Shown piece by piece: positions 1-9,006 of a stretch of DNA of 64,000 nt; within the stretch, counting starts at the first letter, position 1, and each line of letters begins with the position of its first letter. Source of the stretch: an uncultured Ruminococcus sp. (GTDB taxonomy: Bacteria > Bacillota > Clostridia > Oscillospirales > Acutalibacteraceae); assembly GCA_902765855.1 (NCBI GenBank), contig CACXBF010000004.1:1-64000 (forward strand), read 5' to 3'. A model generated the notes under the pieces. That model saw only the letters and a list, made by a program, of their open reading frames with translations, was not told where the DNA came from and ran no database searches. Both the position numbers and the translations under genes were made by a program.

Positions 1-62
1 TATTTCATAAATGATTTTTAAATATAGTTTATGCAGTATTTAAACTCGCATAAATATCCAAA

Positions 63-1334
63 TTGCTTTTTGCATTTTATTTGCAAATTTTTTGGATTTT
101 ATTTGCAAAGCTACAAAAATCAACTAAAGGCGGCGAGGGCTTTAGGAAACTCTCAATTACTCGATTTGGGCAAAATGTTCCCTTCAGGATTGATGCCGTT
201 GATGATTTTTCAAATGTAAAGTTATTTACTATTCCTACTGTTGCAATAAAAATTATTAAAGGCGTAGAAATGGTATATTCAATGAATGCTTATAAAGTGT
301 GGAAGCAAATAGGAAAAAAGACACTGATTGATTCTCATGCAAAATGGAATGAAGTAGCAAATAAATTGCACTTCGAAACTCTTTCGGCACAGCCTGTTGA
401 TGGTAATGATAAACAGTCCTCTTGGCTGACATTGCCCGACATGGAATTTGCTAATAAGGTTCTTGATTCCTCAAAACCACGCTATTACAGTGGAAGAAAG
501 GGTATAGAACCTGCTGGTGCTAAAGGTATATATCTTTTAAAAAAACCTATCAGATGTCGAGATGGTCTTATGCTTATAGAAAACTGTATAGAAAGACAAC
601 GACGCAAAGATTTTCTTAAAAAGGGTGTTCATAAAGATAAAGTTGAAGAAACTTACATATTTCCAATGCTTGGCGGAAGAAATATTGCTAAATGGCAGGT
701 GAAATCTAATGAATATATTTTAGTACCTCATTCGGGAAAATACAAATATGGTATTCCTGTAAAAGAGCTTGTAAAAACAGCTCCAAAAACAAATGAATGG
801 TTAAATTATTATCACGATGAATTGTTGGCAAGTCGAATTCAAAATGGAAAATTCTTTAATGCAAGTACACAACCATATTATCGTTTAGACAATGTTGGTG
901 AATACACTTATGCTCCATATAAAGTATTGTGGAAAGAACAGACTGGAAGTATGTCAGCAGTTGTAGTTAGTTCGTATCTTGAATCCATTCCAGATGCTGA
1001 CAGAAATTTGTTTAGTGAAGACAAAACGATAGTTGTTGATTCGAAAGTACTTATGCTTGGCTTAAATAATATTGATGAAGCGTACTATGTTTGTGGTGTA
1101 ATTAATGCCACAGATGTTGTCAAAATCATTGATGGATATGCTATATCAACTAATAGAGGAGTTGATGTATTGAAATACTTAGCTATTCCAAAATTCGACT
1201 CGAATATTCCGCTACATAATAAAATAGCTGAGTATTCTAAAAATATACACTGTGCTTTTAAAACTAATGATAAAGCGAATGTTAGTGAACTTGAAACATC
1301 TCTCAATAGCGCAGTACGAGAAATATTTGAATAG
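63..1334 (+). pseudogene. C-terminal specificity part of an N6-adenine DNA methyltransferase, 5'-truncated
   Basis: About 420 codons resembling the C-terminal target-recognition half of large Eco57I/TaqI-like N6-adenine methyltransferases. Typical elements are a stretch reading RKGIEPAGAKGIYLL near residue 145 and the late STNRGVDVLKYLAIPKF segment, where such proteins end their specificity domain. The catalytic NPPY-containing methyltransferase domain is absent. An in-frame TAA lies at 51-53 and all forward frames of bases 1-50 are stopped, so the N-terminal half is lost rather than just outside the window. The first start is TTG 63; ATG 270 is a possible internal one. The next gene begins 35 bases downstream, which suggests a former two-gene modification/defence operon. 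Family assignment is by motif recognition only; calling it a broken gene is an inference. Confidence 0.6.
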
Positions 1335-1369
1335 GATTAAGCTAAAAACTAAATTGATGAGGTGGTTAG

Positions 1370-3957
1370 ATGTTTGAAAATGGATTGCAGTATGTCCGTT
1401 CTGATTTTCACCTACACACAAACAAGGACAAGGAATTTACATATACTGGTGAGCAAAATTCTTTCGTGAAGGATTATGTAGCTGTATTAAAAAAAAGCCA
1501 ATATAAGTGTTGGCGTAATTACAAATCATAATAAATTTGATATTGATGAATATAAGGCTATTCGTAAGGCGGCAAAAAAGCAAGATATATTCATCTTGCC
1601 TGGAGTGGAATTAACTATCAAAGAAGGTGCAAACGGAATTCACACGCTGATTGTGTTTAATCCGGGTGAATGGCTTGAAAATGGTAGTAATCATATTCAA
1701 ACATTTTTGACAGCCGCATTTGCCACTATCCCTAATCCCGAAAACCGCAATGTAAAAAGCATATATGACCTAAAGAAGGTATTTGAACAGTTAGAGGCCT
1801 ATGGACGTGATTATTTTGTGGTATTCGCACACGTAGACCAAAATAGTGGCATATTTAGTGAATGTAAGGGTGGCTTACTTGAATCATTGGCCGGACTTAC
1901 TTCGTTTAAAAATCGTGTTCTTGGTTTGCAGAAATCCAGGTCTCGCGACAATCTTAATCAATTCGAGAGATGCTTCGGTTTTTTGCCTGCTTTGGTTGAG
2001 GGCTCCGATCCGAAATCCATTACTGATATAGGTAAGGGAGACAAATGTACTTATTTGAAAATTGGCGAATATTCTTATTCCGCAATTAAATTTGCTTTGC
2101 AAGATTACAGAGATAGAGTTAGTGAAAATGTTTCAGAGAACAAACATGGGTTTATAGAATCAATATCATTCCAAGGTGGAAAGTTCGACGGACAAACAAT
2201 TACGTTTTCTCGTGAGTTGAATACGCTCATTGGCATAAGAGGTAGCGGAAAATCTTCTATTTTAGAAGCGGTACGATATGTTTTGGGACTCACCGCACAA
2301 ATGGACAAAGACTACAAGGATTCACTTGTTAAAAATGTTTTCGGTTCTGGCGGTAAAGCAACGTTGAATGTAGTAGATAAATATGGTAAACACTATTTTG
2401 TCAGTCGAATATTTGGAGAACAAATAAATGTTCTCAATGAGAGTGGCAATGACTTAAATATTAATCCAATCAGCTTGTTCGATGGGGTACAGTATTTCGG
2501 TCAAAAAGATCTATCCGGTAGCACTGATCACGAAAATAGTTTGTTAGAAAAATTAATTAGCGGAAAAATTGGTCAACCCTCTAATTTAGATAGTTTTGTG
2601 AGTGAATTAGTCGGAAATGTAGAACGTTTACTGGACGTAAGTAAAATCCCACAGCAAATGCCCACAGCAAATGGTAGAAGCTACTACACAGCAAACAGAA
2701 CTTGAGCATAAGCTTTCGATTTTTGAAGAAAAAGGGGTAGCAGATAAACTAAAAAAGCAAAGAGGATACACCACTGACACCACAAAGCTTGATACGGTGA
2801 AAAAAAGAATTGACTCGATTTTGCGTGATATTCGTAATGTATTTTCAAGAAATTCAATTGTGTCAAGTACTTTGGACGGATATAGTAGTGAGTTTAATAC
2901 AGACATCTTTGAAGATGTTTCAGCGGTATTGTCTCTAATTGATGTTCAACTCACGCAAATCGGTTCCTGCATTGATGAAATTGAAAAACAGTGCAACAGT
3001 GTGGGTGATATAATTTCCCGTTTGAAAGAGCGAACTGATAGCTTGGCAGATGAATTTGCCGAAATTAAAAGAGAGATTAAAGATGAAACTTTGGATGTTG
3101 ATAGTTTTGTCAAAATGACCGCTGAGTTGCAAAAGACCAAGGAAAAGTTACAGTTACTAAGTGACGAAGCATCCTCCAAATCAAAAATAGAAACATCATT
3201 TACTAAGGCGGCAAGAGAACGCAATGATGTCCTGTTGGCAACCTATAATGCGTATAAGGCCGAAACTGAACGTATTAATCAGAATCAAACAGAACTACGA
3301 ATTGAAATCGCATTTAAGGGAGATCGAGAAGGATTCAAATCCCAATTGAAAAGTGATTTCAAGGGAACGGGAATCTCGGATAGCAAATACCAAGCTATTT
3401 GCGATACGTTCACCGACTACACAGCGATAATAGAAGACTGGATTATTTGCGATGGCAGCGAACTGAAAAAAATCGTTTCGTCCGGTGAATATGCTAAATT
3501 GGAAGAAAAACTTCGTAATCAATACGAAGAATTATTGGGCAGGCAAGTTGAAAACAAAGTAAATATCTATTATCATGGGAAGCTGTTGCGGCAACACTCG
3601 ATTGGTCAACGAGCCTCGGCACTAATTCTGTTTATATTGACACAAGATGATAACGATGTCATTTTTATTGATCAACCAGAAGATGATCTTGACAATAAGG
3701 TAATCTACGATGAGGTTATTACTGCTATTACGCGGAAGAAACCGCATATGCAGTTCGTATTTGCTACGCATAATGCGAACATCCCAGTGCTTGGCGATTC
3801 TGAAAGGGTCTTAGTAGTTGAGTATCAAGAAACAAAAATCGATGTAGTACAAGGAAATATTGACCTGAATTCGACACATAAACAAATTGTTGATATTATG
3901 GAAGGTGGCAAAGAGGCTTTTGATAAGCGACAACTTATTTATGCTTCTTGGCATTAA
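1370..3957 (+). pseudogene. trlF: TrlF-like PHP-domain/SMC-type ATPase, split by two frameshifts
   Basis: The start is ATG 1370 behind GAGGTGG. The N-terminus has a PHP metal-binding motif (SDFHLHT), then TNHN, LPGVEL and FAHVDQNSG, as in PHP phosphoesterases. An ATPase follows with Walker A GIRGSGKSS (about 2238-2265), a coiled-coil middle and Walker B IFIDQPEDD (about 3660-3690), then FATHNANIP. This order matches TrlF-type AAA-like ATPases, often found near restriction genes. The reading frame breaks twice. An eight-A run at 1489-1496 shifts the frame after VLKK; seven A restore KKANISVGVITNHN. A 13-bp tandem duplication at 2648-2673 shifts it again; one copy restores IPQQMVEATTQQTE. Intact length would be about 860 residues. 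As read, no full product is made, unless the tracts vary between cells. Confidence 0.75.
2648..2673 (+). repeat. 13-bp perfect tandem duplication inside trlF
   Basis: The unit CCCACAGCAAATG occurs twice head to tail (2648-2660 and 2661-2673). Removing one copy joins the upstream frame (KIPQQ) to the downstream frame (MVEATTQQ) without a stop, so the duplication itself causes the second frameshift. Confidence 0.9.
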
Positions 3958-4045
3958 AATTTCTTATGTATTGGCAACGAAATGGCAACAAAAAATCGGA
4001 TAGCGTATGCTTTACCGATAATTCAAATAATGTAGATAATCCCTA

Positions 4046-4423
4046 CTAAATTTCATAAACAAAAGTGTTTAAGATTGATTTACAGGGAGCGAGTGGGAAT
4101 AACTTATATTGTTTTTGGGCAACACCGATTTTTAACCATCGGTAAAATTTAATATTCTCGAATGACCTTGAAGGAGCAATTCCTTTAAGGTCATTTTTTA
4201 CGCCCAGAATCGCAGAAACCCTTGAAAATACAAGCGATTTTGTCAATAAAATTCTGATTTTATTGTAATTGAATGAGTGCAACTGAGAAAGTGATTTTTG
4301 CCCTTTGGTTAAAATGAGCTTTGTCCTATAACAATTTTGGTATAAATGTGAGTAGGTTTGAAGAGTTGTTTCTATATTCTCATGACCAAGTGTTTCGAAT
4401 ATAAATAACATGGCAATTTGCAA
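4046..4423 (-). pseudogene. Tyrosine recombinase (integrase) C-terminal remnant
   Basis: On the minus strand about 4330-4410 encodes LGHENIETTLQTYSHLYQN. This is the box II His and catalytic Tyr end of phage/ICE tyrosine recombinases. The reading frame stays open to 4046, but the last 80 or so residues do not resemble an integrase, and nothing upstream encodes the catalytic core. It is therefore a scar of a mobile element beside the broken methyltransferase/TrlF patch. It supports the idea that the region arrived by integration and has decayed. Confidence 0.6.
4161..4199 (+). terminator. Rho-independent terminator downstream of trlF
   Basis: The arms AATGACCTTGAAGGA and TCCTTTAAGGTCATT form an imperfect stem followed by TTTTT. 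It lies 200 bases after the trlF stop. A smaller ACCGAT/ATCGGT hairpin sits just upstream (about 4124-4143). The rest of 3958-4330 shows no gene I can support. Confidence 0.6.
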
Positions 4424-4424
4424 T

Positions 4425-4463
4425 AAAAACCGCTTACAGAGTTGTTGTCTGTAAGCGGTTTTT
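4425..4463 (-). terminator. Terminator of the Ser/Glu-rich lipoprotein gene
   Basis: The 16-bp perfect stem AAAAACCGCTTACAGA / TCTGTAAGCGGTTTTT has a 7-base loop. A/T runs flank both sides, so it can act in both directions. It lies 25 bases after the stop of the minus-strand lipoprotein. Confidence 0.85.
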
Positions 4464-4487
4464 ACTATTACATTTTTAAATTTTTTA

Positions 4488-5114
4488 TCAGAGATTCAAA
4501 TATTCTTCTTCAATTCCGAACCAGTATCTAAGAGAAAAATCAGGTTCGTAATCTTCATCAAATAGTTCTATTAAAGAAGCATCAACAGTTATAGAAAAAC
4601 TAACACAATAAATGTCATAAGTTGAATCATTAACTTTCAAAATAGCTACAAGATAACCTTTAGGAAGGGTAACATTTCCATACTTTGATGTTAGTTTAGC
4701 GGTCTTTAATATTTTACCATATCTTGTTACATCTTTGAAAGAAGCTTTCTTGGACTCAACTTGATATACTGGAATTTCTGATGATTCATCGGAAGATTCT
4801 TTTGAACTTTCTACTGAACTTTCAGAAACTGCCTTAGAAGATTCCGCAGAACTCTCGCTTGATGATTCGGTGGAGGATTCTTTTGAGCTTTCAGCCGAAC
4901 TTTCAGAAACTGCCTTAGAAGACTCAACAGAACTCTCGCTTGATGATTCGGCAGAGGATTCTTGTGAACTTTCTGTCGAGCTTTCGGAAACCGATTTAGA
5001 CGATTCGGCAGTACTTTGTGTTGTGGTTTGCGAATTGTTGCAAGCTGTTAGTGCTGAAATAATTCCAAGTGCAAGAAGTGCCGCTAAAATCTTTTTTACA
5101 GTGTTTTTTCTCAT
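4488..5114 (-). CDS. Ser/Glu-repeat lipoprotein of unknown function
   Basis: 208 residues; ATG preceded by AGGAGG. A signal peptide (residues 1-25) ends in the lipobox LTAC, so Cys25 is the predicted lipid-anchored residue. Residues about 30-115 are a low-complexity stalk of repeated SSAESSKESS-like units, with longer internal repeats of the kind KAVSESSAESSKESS. This is an extended, negatively charged cell-wall spacer. The C-terminal 90 residues (from about 118) form a compact mixed domain without a motif I recognise. The gene sits only 37 bases behind the terminator of a structured RNA with its own promoter, and I see no strong promoter between them, so expression may depend on readthrough. 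Function unknown. Confidence 0.8.
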   Translation of the reverse strand: MRKNTVKKILAALLALGIISALTACNNSQTTTQSTAESSKSVSESSTESSQESSAESSSESSVESSKAVSESSAESSKESSTESSSESSAESSKAVSESSVESSKESSDESSEIPVYQVESKKASFKDVTRYGKILKTAKLTSKYGNVTLPKGYLVAILKVNDSTYDIYCVSFSITVDASLIELFDEDYEPDFSLRYWFGIEEEYLNL

Positions 5115-5150
5115 TAGTATTCTCCTCCTAAAATTTTATAAATCGAGAAA

Positions 5151-5358
5151 ATAAAAAAGTGCGTAACCGAAGTCACGCACCGAAAAGCACATAACTCCGA
5201 TTGTTGCGACACAATTCTAAAACTCTACTCTTGCAAGAAGACTTAAAGAAAGGAGAATGTGTTTTTACCAAATGTAAAAAACATTCTTCTTGCAAGAATA
5301 AAGAAAATCATTATAGATAGAAAAATCCTATAATTAGAGCTATTGAATTGTGTCGCAA
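5151..5358 (-). ncRNA. Structured RNA (about 205 nt) with own promoter and terminator
   Basis: Read on the minus strand, the RNA would begin at about 5357 with TTGCGACACAATTC. It pairs over 14 bp with GAATTGTGTCGCAA (5217-5204), closing the molecule. A further CTCTA/TAGAG stem, an ATTATAG/CTATAAT side hairpin and a long arm follow. The arm pairs TTCTTGCAAGAAGA with TCTTCTTGCAAGAG, then a GAATGT...ACATTC helix. A UUCG-capped terminator ends it at 5159-5180. The start, fold and end agree with one strand only: the terminator has a G-U pair on the minus strand and an A-C mismatch on the plus strand. It could be a stand-alone RNA (the long interrupted rod recalls 6S RNA, though its bubbles are more asymmetric) or a leader controlling the lipoprotein. 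I do not recognise a named family. Confidence 0.6.
5159..5180 (-). terminator. UUCG-loop terminator of the structured RNA
   Basis: On the minus strand GTGCGTGAC-TTCG-GTTACGCAC is followed by TTTTTTATTTT. It lies 31 bases before the ribosome-binding site of the lipoprotein gene, the position expected of an attenuator. Confidence 0.85.
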
Positions 5359-5362
5359 GTAT

Positions 5363-5391
5363 ATATTACCATAAGTGACTAAAAAATACAA
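5363..5391 (-). promoter_or_regulatory. Promoter of the structured RNA
   Basis: Minus-strand -35 TTGTAT (5391-5386), 17-base spacer, -10 TAATAT (5368-5363). The predicted start falls at about 5357, on the first bases of the closing stem of the RNA. Confidence 0.65.
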
Positions 5392-5532
5392 GATTTTTTA
5401 CTTGGTAAATATACATAAAATTTAATCTAAAAAGCTGTTGAAAATCTACAACAAAAAGTCCAAAAAAGTGCTATAATATTTTATAGAGAATATTGTGAAT
5501 ATATATGGTATTGCGGAATGGGTGTTGACTTT

Positions 5533-6489
5533 ATGAGCAGTGTTAGCGTTTCGGTTATTATTCCAACAAGAAATGTCGCTGAAAATATTGCAAATATTAT
5601 TAAATCAGTAAGCAAAAACTGTGTTGGTCTTGATGTTGAATATTTGATAATTGATATGAATTCGACAGATTCTACCGTCAGAAATGCACTTAATGCTATT
5701 AAAGCCAACAAGCTGAACGGATTTGTTCTTCAAAATGGCAGTTCCACTGTCGGAAGTGCCTTGAATACCGGAATTTATAAGGCATCGGGAAAGTATATAT
5801 CCTTTGTTTTCGCAAGAACGCTTTATAGCGATTTTATTCCAAGTTATTATGAGCTTGCAGAAAAAAATGGGGCAGATTTTGTATTCGCATCGTCTAAGCT
5901 TTCTGATGAGGAAACCAAGGCAACGGCTGTCGGCTTGAATAATATTAAAGGCGAGGATTTGGCAATAGCGATTGCAAGGTCGATTATTTCGGTTGAGATT
6001 CCTGCAATTATGCTAAGAAATGATTTTGTACAGGAAAATAAAATTTTATTTTCGGAAAATTGTCGCAGAGGTTATGCGGAGCAGTATGTTTATAAAATTG
6101 CTTTGGCTAACCCAAAGACGGCTTTTTCTGAATTTAAGCTTAAAAAGGATACAGAAAATCAAGCACCTATTAAGGAAAGCAATGATAACAAGGAACTACA
6201 TATTTTAGAGAGGGTAGATGCTATCCGAGAAATTGCAGAGTTCGTTGAATCAAGATTTGGAAATAACAGGGAACTTTGTGAGCTTTTCAGATACGAAAAA
6301 CTTCCTGATGTTATTATGAATTGTGTGGATACTCTCCTGAAAAACGGTGTAAAACCATCTTCAATAAGAACGGCTATGAAGATAAAACGCTGTGATGAAA
6401 TGCTTGAAGTTTCTAAAAATGCCTCAAATAGTCTTAAAAAGCGTGTATTTATATGGAAAAATTTCCCTAAGCTATACAAACCCCAATAA
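5533..6489 (+). CDS. Family 2 glycosyltransferase-like protein
   Basis: 318 residues from ATG 5533; GGAATGGG lies 9 bases upstream, better placed than for the alternative ATG 5518. The N-terminal 110 residues have the GT-A nucleotide-sugar fold signature (VSVIIPTRN at the start, then EYLIIDMNSTDST). The usual second DxD motif is not clear in FVFARTLYSD, so donor binding may be altered. Residues about 200-318 form a charged, helical tail without a recognised domain. No membrane segment is seen. An extended -10 (TGCTATAAT, 5469-5477) lies 55 bases upstream. It stands alone. Transfer of sugar to an envelope component is plausible from the family; the substrate is unknown. Confidence 0.7.
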   Translation: MSSVSVSVIIPTRNVAENIANIIKSVSKNCVGLDVEYLIIDMNSTDSTVRNALNAIKANKLNGFVLQNGSSTVGSALNTGIYKASGKYISFVFARTLYSDFIPSYYELAEKNGADFVFASSKLSDEETKATAVGLNNIKGEDLAIAIARSIISVEIPAIMLRNDFVQENKILFSENCRRGYAEQYVYKIALANPKTAFSEFKLKKDTENQAPIKESNDNKELHILERVDAIREIAEFVESRFGNNRELCELFRYEKLPDVIMNCVDTLLKNGVKPSSIRTAMKIKRCDEMLEVSKNASNSLKKRVFIWKNFPKLYKPQ

Positions 6490-6522
6490 AAAATAAAATG
6501 TTCAAAAAATTGAAAAAAGGCA

Positions 6523-6551
6523 TTGACAAATTATAAGTAATGTGGTATATT
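6523..6551 (+). promoter_or_regulatory. Promoter of rpmG-secE-nusG
   Basis: TTGACA (6523-6528), 17-base spacer, TATATT (6546-6551). It gives a leader of about 180 bases before rpmG. Confidence 0.8.
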
Positions 6552-6564
6552 TATTTTACCTCAC

Positions 6565-6668
6565 AAGGGGCTTATTTTTTTGCCCTTTATTATTGCGAAT
6601 GTCTTTTTCATAAGCAATATTTGCAATAATAAAAGCAGGCTGAGATTCGGTAATCTGCCTGTTTTATG
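6565..6668 (+). promoter_or_regulatory. Structured leader with terminator-like hairpin ahead of rpmG
   Basis: Three consecutive hairpins: AAGGG/CCCTT (6565-6588), ATTATTGC/GCAATAAT (6589-6630) and CAGGC-AGATT/AATCT-GCCTG with a CGGT loop followed by TTTTA (6636-6666). The last resembles a weak intrinsic terminator 70 bases before the rpmG start, so attenuation of the operon is possible. No known riboswitch is recognised. Confidence 0.5.
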
Positions 6669-6737
6669 ATTGCAGAGAGTAAAGGATTCCCTGCAAGAGG
6701 GAGGCTAAATTATTCCGAAATACCGGGAGGTGCCGTC

Positions 6738-6887
6738 ATGAGAGTAAAAGTTACATTAGCCTGCACGGAGTGCAAACAGAGAAACTACAACACAATGAAG
6801 AACAAGAAGAATGACCCCGACAGACTTGAGATGAACAAGTATTGCAGATTCTGCAAGAAGCACACTCTTCATAAAGAGACAAAGTGA
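6738..6887 (+). CDS. rpmG: 50S ribosomal protein L33
   Basis: 49 residues from ATG 6738 behind GGGAGGTG. It begins [17 protein letters not shown] and keeps both zinc-ribbon pairs (CTEC and CRFC), so this is the zinc-binding C+ form. L33 sits near the E site of the large subunit. It is first gene of the rpmG-secE-nusG transcript, the usual Firmicutes order, 20 bases before secE. Confidence 0.95.
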   Translation: MRVKVTLACTECKQRNYNTMKNKKNDPDRLEMNKYCRFCKKHTLHKETK

Positions 6888-6907
6888 TCACGCTACGGAG
6901 GTAAATT

Positions 6908-7150
6908 ATGGCTAAAAAAACCGATAACGAAAAAAAGCCGAATATCTTCGTAAGAGCAGGTCGGCGAATCAAGAAATTCTTCCGTGACACAAAAAGCGAG
7001 ATCAAGAAGATTGCATGGCCGACTCCAAAGGCTACCTTTAAAAATATGGGTATAGTCCTTTTGGCTATTGTCATCATCGGTGCGTTTATTTTCGCACTCG
7101 ACAGTGGACTTTACGCTCTGCTCGGTTTGGTTATGCATGTTTCTAACTGA
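6908..7150 (+). CDS. secE: Preprotein translocase subunit SecE
   Basis: 80 residues, ATG behind CGGAGG. A basic cytoplasmic N-terminus carries the conserved amphipathic stretch SEIKKIAWPTPKAT (about residues 36-49). A single transmembrane helix (about 53-75) follows. SecE clamps SecY in the Sec channel. The one-helix form is usual for Gram-positives. nusG starts 20 bases downstream. Confidence 0.95.
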   Translation: MAKKTDNEKKPNIFVRAGRRIKKFFRDTKSEIKKIAWPTPKATFKNMGIVLLAIVIIGAFIFALDSGLYALLGLVMHVSN

Positions 7151-7170
7151 GTATGATCGGAGGAGAAACT

Positions 7171-7695
7171 ATGGCTGACAACGAAGCAAGATGGTATGTT
7201 GTCCATACTTATTCGGGCTACGAAAACAAAGTAGCTTCTAATCTCGAAACAACCGTAGAGAACAGAAATCTTGGACATCTTATTCAGGAAATCAGAGTTC
7301 CTACCGAAAAGGTAACAGAGATTAAGGACAATAAGAGCCGTGAGGTTGAACGCAAGGTTTTCCCAGGCTATGTTATTGTTAAAATGATTATGAATGACGA
7401 CAGCTGGTATGTTGTCCGCAATATTCGCGGTTGCACTGGCTTCGTAGGTCCAAGCTCCAAGCCTGTTCCGCTTACTGATGAAGAAGTAGAACGCCTTGGA
7501 GTTGAGATTAAAAATGTTGAGGTCAATTATAATGTCGGTGATTCTGTAAGAATTATTGACGGACCGTTTGACGATTCAGTCGGTATAGTAGATGAACTCA
7601 ACAAGGAAAAGAATAGCGTCCGAGTTATCATTCATATGTTCGGGCGTGAGACGCCGGTAGAGCTTGAGCTACATCAGGTTGAGCCGGTCGAGTGA
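7171..7695 (+). CDS. nusG: Transcription termination/antitermination factor NusG
   Basis: 174 residues. ATG 7171 follows CGGAGGAG; an upstream in-frame ATG (7153) overlaps this site and is rejected. The NGN domain begins ARWYVVHTYSGYENKV and contains FPGYVIVKM. The C-terminal KOW domain contains VGDSVRIIDGPFDDSVGIV (about 118-136). NusG binds RNA polymerase and couples or pauses transcription. Its position before rplK-rplA is the standard one. Confidence 0.95.
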   Translation: MADNEARWYVVHTYSGYENKVASNLETTVENRNLGHLIQEIRVPTEKVTEIKDNKSREVERKVFPGYVIVKMIMNDDSWYVVRNIRGCTGFVGPSSKPVPLTDEEVERLGVEIKNVEVNYNVGDSVRIIDGPFDDSVGIVDELNKEKNSVRVIIHMFGRETPVELELHQVEPVE

Positions 7696-7821
7696 TTAAG
7701 CCAATAGCAGAAACGGTCTAAGCCACCGCGTCTGTTGTTATTGAGGGCATAAGCCCTCGTGGGAGGAAACGGCAAATCCGTTTTCCGCATTTATACCACG
7801 AATTTTGGAGGTGCAAAGAAA

Positions 7822-8247
7822 ATGGCTCAAAAGGTAACAGGCTTTATTAAGCTTCAGATACCTGCAGGAAAGGCTACCCCGGCACCACCTGTTGGTCCTG
7901 CACTTGGACAGCATGGTGTCAACATTATGGCATTTACGAAGGAATTTAACGAGCGCACAAAGAATGACGTAGGAATGATTATTCCTGTTGTTATCACAGT
8001 TTATGCAGACCGTTCATTCACATTCGTAACAAAGACTCCACCTGCTGCCGTTCTTATTAAGAAGGCTTGTGGAATCGAAAGCGGTTCGGGCGTTCCGAAC
8101 AAAACAAAGGTTGCAAAGATTACCCGTGAGCAGGTCAAGAAGATTGCTGAGCAAAAGATGCCAGACCTTAACGCAGCAAGCGTTGAGACAGCTATGAGCA
8201 TGATTGCGGGCACAGCTCGCAGCATGGGCGTAGAAGTAGTCGATTGA
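7822..8247 (+). CDS. rplK: 50S ribosomal protein L11
   Basis: 141 residues from ATG 7822 behind TGGAGGTG. It has the N-terminal [20 protein letters not shown] hallmark and a C-terminal rRNA-binding domain rich in Lys/Thr. L11 forms the GTPase-associated centre with the L10-L7/L12 stalk. The 126-base gap after nusG holds small hairpins (GAGGGC/GCCCTC at 7743-7758, AACGG/CCGTT after it) that may serve as an mRNA leader. Confidence 0.96.
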   Translation: MAQKVTGFIKLQIPAGKATPAPPVGPALGQHGVNIMAFTKEFNERTKNDVGMIIPVVITVYADRSFTFVTKTPPAAVLIKKACGIESGSGVPNKTKVAKITREQVKKIAEQKMPDLNAASVETAMSMIAGTARSMGVEVVD

Positions 8248-8305
8248 TCAAACCCGGGTGGGAGGAAATAATCCGATTTTACCACTCTACAGGGAGGACA
8301 AACCA

Positions 8306-8998
8306 ATGAAACACGGTAAAAAATATGTCGATTCGCTCAAGCTTATCGACAAGTCAAAGAATTATGAAGCAAACGAAGCTATCGCACTTTGCGTACAGAC
8401 AGGTAAGGCTAAGTTTGATGAAACTGTTGAAGTTCATGTAAGACTTGGTGTTGATAACCGTCACGCTGACCAGCAGGTTAGAGGTGCTATAGTTCTTCCA
8501 AACGGTACAGGTAAGACTGTACGAGTACTTGCTATCTGCAAGGGCGATAATGTTGCTCTCGCACAAGAAGCAGGTGCTGAATATGTCGGTGCAGAAGAGT
8601 TCACAACAAAGATTCAGAACGAGGGCTGGATGGATTTCGATGTTCTTATCACAACTCCTGATATGATGGGTCTTGTTGGTCGTCTTGGTAAGGTTCTTGG
8701 TCCTCGTGGACTTATGCCTAACCCAAAGGCTGGCACAGTTACTCCTGACATCGCTAAGGCTATCAAGGAAGCTAAGGCAGGTAAGATTGAATATCGTCTT
8801 GATAAGACAAACATCATTCACTGCCCAATCGGTAAGGTTTCTTTCGGTGCTGAAAAGGTTTCCGAGAACTTCGATGCTCTTCTTGATGCTATCATCAAGG
8901 CAAAGCCGGCTGCTGCAAAGGGTCAGTATGTTAAGAGCATTGCCGTTACAACAACAATGGGACCATCTGTCAGAATTAATACAGCTAAATACGTCTGA
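8306..8998 (+). CDS. rplA: 50S ribosomal protein L1
   Basis: 230 residues from ATG 8306 behind AGGGAGGA. It contains the L1 signature [20 protein letters not shown] (about residues 126-145). L1 forms the mobile stalk at the E site and in many bacteria represses its own operon by binding an mRNA site like its rRNA target; no such site was checked here. It follows rplK by 58 bases. Confidence 0.96.
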   Translation: MKHGKKYVDSLKLIDKSKNYEANEAIALCVQTGKAKFDETVEVHVRLGVDNRHADQQVRGAIVLPNGTGKTVRVLAICKGDNVALAQEAGAEYVGAEEFTTKIQNEGWMDFDVLITTPDMMGLVGRLGKVLGPRGLMPNPKAGTVTPDIAKAIKEAKAGKIEYRLDKTNIIHCPIGKVSFGAEKVSENFDALLDAIIKAKPAAAKGQYVKSIAVTTTMGPSVRINTAKYV

Positions 8999-9006
8999 TT
9001 TAACTC

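Noticed and set aside
4870..5154. Open frame on the plus strand across the lipoprotein repeat
   Set aside because: It is the complement of Ser/Glu codon repeats, with no ribosome-binding site. The minus strand has a signal peptide, lipobox and AGGAGG.
5281..5358. CRISPR-like repeat or MITE reading of the inverted repeats at 5204 and 5345
   Set aside because: Only one pair of arms, no spacers, no target duplication. A promoter and terminator line up with the arms, favouring an RNA gene.
5204..5358. 6S RNA as a definite call
   Set aside because: The rod-like shape is suggestive, but the 5' bubble is long with a side hairpin and the 3' side is short. No conserved 6S sequence was recognised.
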